NCBI GenBank assembly: GCA_044868295.1
Contig: JBIOWF010000106.1
Span: 1 to 17,941 of the forward strand
Direction: 5' to 3'
DNA: 17,941 nucleotides
DNA from: JBIOWF01 sp044868295
GTDB taxonomy: Bacteria; Actinomycetota; Actinomycetes; Streptosporangiales; Streptosporangiaceae
The position numbers were made by a program, and so were the translations under genes. Of this stretch, positions 13,260-17,941 are shown in pieces (the first letter of the stretch is position 1; each line of letters begins with the position of its first letter). The notes beneath the pieces were generated by a model. It saw only the letters and a program-made list of their open reading frames with translations. It was not told the DNA's origin and made no database searches.

Positions 13260-15020
13260 ATGAAGGCCGAGGAACGCTGGCAGACCAGGTTCCGGGCACC
13301 GCGCATGACCCTGCCGGTATGGGCACGCCAGGCGCCTCATCATGCCGTGTTCCGCTCCAACGCATCCGGGACCTGGGAGATCTACGCCTGGGACCGCTCC
13401 AGCGGCCAGACCCGTCAGGTCACCAAGCGGCCGAAGGGCACCACCCACGCCGCGCTCGACCCGACCGGCCAGTGGATCTGGTGGTTCGCCGACGCGGACG
13501 GCGACGAGCACGGCGTGTGGATGCGCCAGCCCTTCGGCGGCGGGCCCGACACGCCCGTGAGCATGGTGCCGACGCACCCCTGCGGGATCGCCCTGGCGAC
13601 CAACGGATCCGCCGTGCTCGGGCGCTCGTGCCGCCGGGGATTCCAGATCGCGACCGTACGCGGCGACGAGGAACCCGCGCAGATCTACCTGCACCGGGAG
13701 TACGCCGCGGTCGTCGAGATGTCCATGGACGGTTCGCTGATCGCGATCAGCCACAGCGAGCACGGCGACTCCCGCCGCCCCGCACTCCGCGTGGTCAAAC
13801 CGAACGGCGCGACCGTGGGCGACCTTTGGGACGGTCCCGGCAAGGGCGTGACGGGCATCCGGTTCGCCCCTATCGTCGGCGACCGGCGGCTGCTCGTCCT
13901 CCACGAGCGCCGCGGCCGGCCGGAGCCGCTGATCTGGGACCCGCTGACCGGCGAGCAACGCGAGATCTGGCTGCGGGTGCCCGGTGAGATCGCCGCGGAC
14001 TGGTACGACGACGGTCGCGCGCTGCTCATCGTGCACAACCACCGCGGCCGCACCGAGCTGCTCAAATACGACCTCGCCGGAGGCGGCCTCACGACCATCC
14101 AGACACCACGCGGGGTGATCGACGCCGCAGCCCCCCGGCCCGACGGCACGGTGGAGTACTCCTGGTCCAGCGCCGCCCTGCCCCCCGTGATCAGGTCGAG
14201 CAACGGCCACATCGTCATGAGCCCGGGGCGCACGCCGCCCACGTCCGTGCCCTTGGAAGACATCGATGTGGAGGGCCCGGCGGGCCGGATCCACGCGCTG
14301 GTCTCCCGGCCCGAGAGCGGCGCGGCGCCGTACCCGGCGGTGTTCCTCCTGCACGGCGGGCCCGCCGCCCAGGACGACGACTCGTTCCTGCCCCAGGTGG
14401 GAGCCTGGGTGGACAACGGCTTCGCGGTCATCAGGGTCAACTACCGCGGCTCCAGCGGGTACGGCTCCGCCTGGCGGGACGCCCTCCACGGGGAGGTCGG
14501 GCACATCGAGTTGGCCGACGTCGCCGCCGTGCGCGACTGGGCGATCGACAACGGGCTCGTGGACCCGGACCGGCTGATCCTGGCGGGCTCGTCGTGGGGC
14601 GGCTACCTCACCCTGCTGGGCCTCGGCACCCAGCCCAAGGCGTGGGCCGCCGGCATCGCGGCGGTGCCGATAGCCGACCACGCCGCGGCGTACGAGGACG
14701 AGGCGGAGTCGTTGCGCGCCTACCACCGGGCGCTGCTCGGCGGCTCGCCCGCCGAGGTGCCGGAACGGTACGCGGCGTCCTCGCCCATCACCTACGCCGA
14801 CATGGTCCAGGCGCCGGTGCTGATCCTGGCCGGGGAGAACGACCCCCGCTGCCCGATCCGCCAGATCGAGCAATATGTGGAGGTTCTCGCCGATCGCGGG
14901 CACGAGCACGATGTCTACCGGTACGACGCCGGTCACGGCACACTCGTCGTGGAGGAGCGCATCCGCCACATGGCGGCCCAGATCGACTTCGCGATCAGGG
15001 TTCTCGCGGAGCGCGAATAG
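13260..15020 (+). CDS. S9 family peptidase (prolyl oligopeptidase / acylaminoacyl-peptidase type)
   Basis: The product is 586 residues from ATG 13260. A beta-propeller N-terminal half (FRSNASGTWEIYAWDR, LDPTGQWIWWFAD, SMDGSLIAISHSEHG blades) precedes a C-terminal alpha/beta hydrolase domain. The triad is visible: Ser445 in GSSWGGY, Asp528 in ENDPRCP, His559 in GHG. FLLHGGPAAQ forms the oxyanion region. These enzymes cleave short peptides or acyl-peptides, usually in the cytoplasm; no signal peptide is seen. The frame is open upstream to 13143, but ATG 13260 has a GGGAGG site and matches where such proteins begin. The gene ends 2 bases from the convergent SpoIIE phosphatase gene, and the last 28 bases are tandemly duplicated. 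Confidence 0.92.
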   Translation: MKAEERWQTRFRAPRMTLPVWARQAPHHAVFRSNASGTWEIYAWDRSSGQTRQVTKRPKGTTHAALDPTGQWIWWFADADGDEHGVWMRQPFGGGPDTPVSMVPTHPCGIALATNGSAVLGRSCRRGFQIATVRGDEEPAQIYLHREYAAVVEMSMDGSLIAISHSEHGDSRRPALRVVKPNGATVGDLWDGPGKGVTGIRFAPIVGDRRLLVLHERRGRPEPLIWDPLTGEQREIWLRVPGEIAADWYDDGRALLIVHNHRGRTELLKYDLAGGGLTTIQTPRGVIDAAAPRPDGTVEYSWSSAALPPVIRSSNGHIVMSPGRTPPTSVPLEDIDVEGPAGRIHALVSRPESGAAPYPAVFLLHGGPAAQDDDSFLPQVGAWVDNGFAVIRVNYRGSSGYGSAWRDALHGEVGHIELADVAAVRDWAIDNGLVDPDRLILAGSSWGGYLTLLGLGTQPKAWAAGIAAVPIADHAAAYEDEAESLRAYHRALLGGSPAEVPERYAASSPITYADMVQAPVLILAGENDPRCPIRQIEQYVEVLADRGHEHDVYRYDAGHGTLVVEERIRHMAAQIDFAIRVLAERE

Positions 15021-15048
15021 GATCAAGGTGCTCGCAGAACGAGAATAG
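14993..15048. repeat. 28-bp tandem duplication at the convergent S9/SpoIIE gene ends
   Basis: Copy 1 (14993-15020) holds the last eight codons and TAG of the peptidase; copy 2 (15021-15048) follows with no spacer. They agree at 23 of 28 bases. Read in the peptidase frame, copy 1 is IRVLAERE-stop and copy 2 would be IKVLAERE-stop; four of the five differences are third codon positions. On the minus strand copy 2 encodes the ILVLRAP tail of the SpoIIE phosphatase, whose stop is at 15023-15025. Confidence 0.75.
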
Positions 15049-16555
15049 CCAGGTCGTCGGCACTCGGCTCAAGCGCGAAGTCCTGTACGGCACGGCGGAT
15101 CCGCTCGGCCACGCCGCGCGCGGACAGGTCGACGCATTCGGCGAGCAGCTTGGCCAGGCCGCCCTCGTCGTCGAGGAGCCGCGACCCCGATCGCCGTTCC
15201 GTCACCCCGTCGGTGACGCCGAGCAGCACCTCACCCGGGCCCAGATGGACCCGCTGCGGCACGAACTCCGCCTCGGGGAACACGCCGAGCAGGGACTGAG
15301 GGGAGGCGACGACCTCCACGACGCCGCTGGGCTTGAGCCGGAGCGCCTCCGGATGCCCGGCGGAGACCAGGCTGATGTCGAGCCCGCCGTTCATACGAGT
15401 GATCTCACCGTGCAGCAGGGTGAGGAACCGGCCTCGTTCGCCCTCCTCCAGGATCGCCTGGTTGAGCCGGGCCACGACGGCGGCCACGCCGTACCCCTCC
15501 CGGCCGAGCAGTCTGAGCGTGTGGCGGGCGAGGCCGGTGACCGCGGCCGCCTCGGGGCCGGTGCCGCAGACGTCGCCGATGGCGAACCGCCAGACGCCCT
15601 CGTCGACCGGGAACAGGTCGTAGAAGTCGCCGCCGACCTCGTTCGTCTCCCCTGCCGCCTCGTAGATGACATGGGAGTCGAGACCGGGCATCTTCGGCTC
15701 TTCAGGCGGCAGCAGGCTGCGCTGCAGGGCCCGGTTGGCGTCGGCCTGCTGGGCGTAGAGGCGCGCGTTGTCCATCGCCAGCGCCGCCCGGCGGCCGAGA
15801 TCCTCCGCGAGCTGCATGACCTCTTCCGGGACGCGGTCGCGCCGGCCCAGGCACATGACGCCGAGCCGCCTGCCCCGGGCCGTCAGCGGGAACGCCAGCG
15901 ACTGCCAGTCGCCCACGTGCAGCACCTCCGGGCCGCCCGCCGCCGGTGTCGCGATGTCGGCGAGCTCCTCGCGCAGCGTGTCGATCTGGGTCTCGTCGGC
16001 GTGCCAGAGATAGGTGAGGTGCAACGGCCCGGCGGCGTGCTCGGCGGTGTAGACCGCGCACCACGTGGCCAGCCGGGGCACGATGATCTGCGCGATGATC
16101 GCCGGGACCATGTCGGGGTCCAGCGTGCCGGCGAGCAGATCGCTCGCGTCCGCGAGGAAGCCCAGCCAGCCCGGCCCCCTGGGCGCCTCGTGCGCCCAGT
16201 CGTCGCTGGTGCGGCTCACGCCTCCGGGAAGGTCGATCCTGGCCCACCGGGTGCGTGTCGCGCCGGTGAACGTGACGCCCCAGGAGATGGCGCTGGACGG
16301 CGGATCGAACTGCGCGAAGTCCCCTCTCTCCCGGACCTCGACCTGGATGAAGTCGCCGTGGTGCACCCAGGTGACCTCGAACGGCCCCCCTTCGACCACC
16401 CCGACGAGCTCACCGGCCAGCCGTTCGGCGTCGGCGCTCACGGACATGGCGGCCCACGCGGTCATCACCTCGCGGGTGAACCGTTTAACGGCGGGCACAG
16501 CCGTCACTCCGGGCGCGAACGACGCGGCCAGAACGGCCCGTGGGGTAGTTGTCAT
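15023..16555 (-). CDS. SpoIIE-type PP2C phosphatase with GAF and degenerate HATPase-like N-terminus
   Basis: The 510-residue product carries a C-terminal PP2C/SpoIIE phosphatase domain (about 295-508). Metal-binding motifs are GGDFYD (Asp310), AIGDVCGTG (Asp328), GVTDGVTE and DDLAILVLR. Such enzymes dephosphorylate anti-anti-sigma factors in partner-switching cascades. A GAF-like sensor region spans about 140-265, and the helix AMDNARLYAQQADANRALQR links it to the phosphatase. Residues about 20-110 resemble an HATPase domain (VKRFTREVMTAWAAM, then AERLAGELVGVV), but the N-box asparagine and glycine boxes are missing. ATG 16555 follows GGAGG closely. It is divergent from a HAMP-repeat kinase, suggesting a shared pathway. 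Confidence 0.9.
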   Translation of the reverse strand: MTTTPRAVLAASFAPGVTAVPAVKRFTREVMTAWAAMSVSADAERLAGELVGVVEGGPFEVTWVHHGDFIQVEVRERGDFAQFDPPSSAISWGVTFTGATRTRWARIDLPGGVSRTSDDWAHEAPRGPGWLGFLADASDLLAGTLDPDMVPAIIAQIIVPRLATWCAVYTAEHAAGPLHLTYLWHADETQIDTLREELADIATPAAGGPEVLHVGDWQSLAFPLTARGRRLGVMCLGRRDRVPEEVMQLAEDLGRRAALAMDNARLYAQQADANRALQRSLLPPEEPKMPGLDSHVIYEAAGETNEVGGDFYDLFPVDEGVWRFAIGDVCGTGPEAAAVTGLARHTLRLLGREGYGVAAVVARLNQAILEEGERGRFLTLLHGEITRMNGGLDISLVSAGHPEALRLKPSGVVEVVASPQSLLGVFPEAEFVPQRVHLGPGEVLLGVTDGVTERRSGSRLLDDEGGLAKLLAECVDLSARGVAERIRRAVQDFALEPSADDLAILVLRAP

Positions 16556-16611
16556 CGCCTCCGTGGTACCACACTTCTGGCTGACACGTCGTCAATCAAG
16601 GAGGCGACTGC

Positions 16612-16635
16612 ATGCCACGGAACGTGACAGACTGA
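16612..16635 (+). other. Possible 7-codon leader ORF before the HAMP-repeat kinase
   Basis: AAGGAGG (16598-16604) lies 7 bases before ATG 16612, an excellent ribosome-binding site. The ORF reads MPRNVTD and ends at TGA 16633-16635, overlapping the palindrome that starts at 16634. It lies 72 bases before the kinase start on the same strand. It may be a translated leader. Confidence 0.4.
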
Positions 16636-16650
16636 CACGGAGTCCGTGTC
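16634..16650. promoter_or_regulatory. 17-bp perfect palindrome in the SpoIIE/kinase divergent region
   Basis: GACACGGA-G-TCCGTGTC is a perfect inverted repeat with one central base. It lies between two divergent signalling genes. A related TGAC-N5-GTCA motif lies at 16582-16594. It is a good candidate operator for a dimeric regulator. Confidence 0.55.
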
Positions 16651-16674
16651 CGGAAGGCCTGGTTCTCCGGCCGC

Positions 16675-16688
16675 GGGGTCGCGACCCC
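16675..16688. promoter_or_regulatory. 14-bp palindrome just upstream of the kinase ribosome-binding site
   Basis: GGGGTCG-CGACCCC is a perfect palindrome ending 7 bases before the GAAGGAGG site (16696-16703). As RNA it could fold into a hairpin next to the ribosome-binding site; as DNA it could be an operator. Confidence 0.4.
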
Positions 16689-16707
16689 CACGGGTGAAGG
16701 AGGCTCT

Positions 16708-17941
16708 ATGTCGCCCGTCAATGCCGAGGCGGAACAAACCGAGCGGTGCTACACCGAGTCCGAGCTGAGGCCGCTGCTGGAGGCACTCGCGACGTGGCGA
16801 GACGGCGACTTCAGGCGGCGAGTGCCGCACGCTCCTCCCGGGATCCTCAGCGAGGTGCGCCTTCTCCTTAACGAGGTGGCCGACCGGCACGAGCACCTGG
16901 CCACCGAGCTGACCAGGGTCCGCCGCGAGGTGGTCAAAGAGGGTCGTTTCGGCGAACGCCTCATTCCGGGTCCCGGCGTCGGCGCCTGGGCCGAAAGCGC
17001 GGCGTCCGTCAACGACCTGATCGACGCGCTGGTGACGCCGGTCAGCTCCGCCGCGGACGTCATCGACGCCGTCGCCAAGGGCGACCTGTCCCGCCGGATC
17101 GACCTGGACCGCGGCTCCCGAGGCGAGATCCGCAGGCTGGGCAAGGCCGTCAACGGCATGGTGGACCAGCTCGCCCTGTTCACCTCCGAGGTGACCCGGG
17201 TGACCAGGGACGTCGGCACCGAGGGCAAGCTCGGCGGCCGTGCCAACGTGCGCGGCATGTCGGGCAGTTGGCGGGACCTGACCGAGGCCGTGAACACGAT
17301 GTCCGGCCGCGTCTCCGCGCAGGTCCGCGACATCGCGGTGGTGACCACCGCCGTCGCACGTGGAGATCTCAGCCGCAAGGTGACGGTCGACGCGGTGGGC
17401 GAGATGTTCGAGCTGAAGAACACCGTGAACACCATGGTCGACCAGCTGTCCGCCTTCGCCGAAGAGGTCACCCGCGTCGCCCGCGAGGTCGGCACCGAGG
17501 GCCGCCTCGGCGGCCAGGCCCAGGTCCGCGGCGTCTCGGGCGTCTGGAAGGACCTCACCGACAACGTCAACTTCATGGCCAACAACCTGACCTCGCAGGT
17601 CCGCAGCATCGCCACAGTCGCGACCGCGGTCGCCCAGGGCAACCTGTCCAAGACGATCACCGTCGACGCGCAGGGCGAGATCCTGGAGCTGAAGGACACG
17701 CTCAACACGATGGTGGACCAGCTGTCCGCCTTCGCCGACGAGGTCACCCGCGTGGCCCGCGAGGTCGGCACCGAGGGCCGCCTCGGCGGACGCGCCGAGG
17801 TGAAGGGCGTTTCCGGCGTCTGGAAGGACCTCACCGACAACGTCAACTCGATGGCCAAGAACCTCACCTACCAGGTCCGCAACATCGCCCAGGTGACGAC
17901 GGCCGTGGCCAACGGCGACCTCACCCGCAAGATCGACGTGG
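16708..17941 (+). CDS. HAMP-repeat sensor histidine kinase, OsaA-like (3' partial)
   Basis: The frame is open from ATG 16708 to the window edge, 411 codons with no stop. GAAGGAGG lies 4 bases before the ATG. The N-terminal ~85 residues contain LRPLLEALATWRDGDFRRRV and LLLNEVADRHEHLATELTRV, as in large actinobacterial HAMP-array hybrid kinases such as OsaA of Streptomyces coelicolor (osmotic-stress adaptation). Then tandem HAMP modules follow with VAKGDLSRR / VARGDLSRKVTV / VAQGNLSKTITV signatures and VNTMVDQLSAFAEEVTRVAR linkers. No membrane segment or signal peptide is seen, so it is probably cytosolic. Kinase and receiver domains would lie beyond the edge and are not seen. It is divergent from the SpoIIE phosphatase. 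No osaB-like partner is in view. Confidence 0.85.
   Translation, partial: MSPVNAEAEQTERCYTESELRPLLEALATWRDGDFRRRVPHAPPGILSEVRLLLNEVADRHEHLATELTRVRREVVKEGRFGERLIPGPGVGAWAESAASVNDLIDALVTPVSSAADVIDAVAKGDLSRRIDLDRGSRGEIRRLGKAVNGMVDQLALFTSEVTRVTRDVGTEGKLGGRANVRGMSGSWRDLTEAVNTMSGRVSAQVRDIAVVTTAVARGDLSRKVTVDAVGEMFELKNTVNTMVDQLSAFAEEVTRVAREVGTEGRLGGQAQVRGVSGVWKDLTDNVNFMANNLTSQVRSIATVATAVAQGNLSKTITVDAQGEILELKDTLNTMVDQLSAFADEVTRVAREVGTEGRLGGRAEVKGVSGVWKDLTDNVNSMAKNLTYQVRNIAQVTTAVANGDLTRKIDV
17167..17941 (+). repeat. 276-bp tandem repeats encoding HAMP modules
   Basis: Units of exactly 276 bases (92 codons) begin at 17167, 17443 and 17719, each with the QLxxF-x2-EVTRV-x3-VGTEG signature. The third runs past the window edge. 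The first is more diverged; the second and third are nearly identical over long stretches, such as the RVAREVGTEGRLGG and GVWKDLTDNVN segments. Confidence 0.85.

Noticed and set aside
12102..15026. 974-codon minus-strand ORF
   Set aside because: It is antisense to the rlmA-like and S9 peptidase genes, which have complete catalytic motifs; no domain is seen in it.
14594..16627. 677-codon plus-strand ORF
   Set aside because: It overlaps the end of the peptidase out of frame and the SpoIIE phosphatase antisense; composition is that of a shadow.

Overview
The window is high-GC, densely coded DNA from an actinomycete. GC-rich third positions, GTG and TTG starts, HATPase/SpoIIE-type signalling proteins, a large ATPase-LuxR regulator, an MMPL-type transporter and a HAMP-repeat kinase all fit a filamentous actinobacterium. 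A Streptosporangiales-like host is an inference from protein flavour only. No rRNA, tRNA, CRISPR array, phage or plasmid gene was seen.

Left part (1-6500). A 5'-truncated HATPase protein of the anti-sigma type is followed by a 30-residue ORF and a DUF4242-like protein. A 785-residue ATPase-LuxR regulator faces them on the minus strand. Behind it lies an aldehyde dehydrogenase to zinc alcohol dehydrogenase operon on the minus strand, closed by a strong hairpin. The pair would oxidise an alcohol through its aldehyde to the acid.

Middle (6500-9600). This is the eroded part. It holds a truncated HTH-regulator remnant, a Nudix hydrolase, and an MMPL transporter gene that has lost its second half and changed frame. 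A 211-bp MITE-like element with 16-bp inverted ends and a CTAG target duplication sits exactly at the stop codon of a VOC-family gene.

Right part (9600-17941). A secreted beta-propeller protein is divergent from an MFS transporter. A 46-residue zinc-ribbon microprotein, not previously obvious because of its size, is divergent from an RlmA-type 23S rRNA methyltransferase; a 42-bp tandem repeat array lies between them. An S9 peptidase converges on a SpoIIE-type phosphatase, and the junction carries a 28-bp tandem duplication. The phosphatase is divergent from a HAMP-repeat sensor kinase resembling the OsaA type, which runs off the right edge. Their 152-bp shared region holds two perfect palindromes and a 7-codon leader ORF.

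The recurring theme is stress signalling: an HATPase protein, a SpoIIE phosphatase with a degenerate HATPase-like N-terminus, and a HAMP-repeat kinase. No clearly new multi-gene system is visible. The most unusual items are the MITE at a stop codon, the 28-bp duplication at the convergent gene ends, the zinc-ribbon microprotein with its repeat-filled upstream region, and the signalling-pair promoter region.
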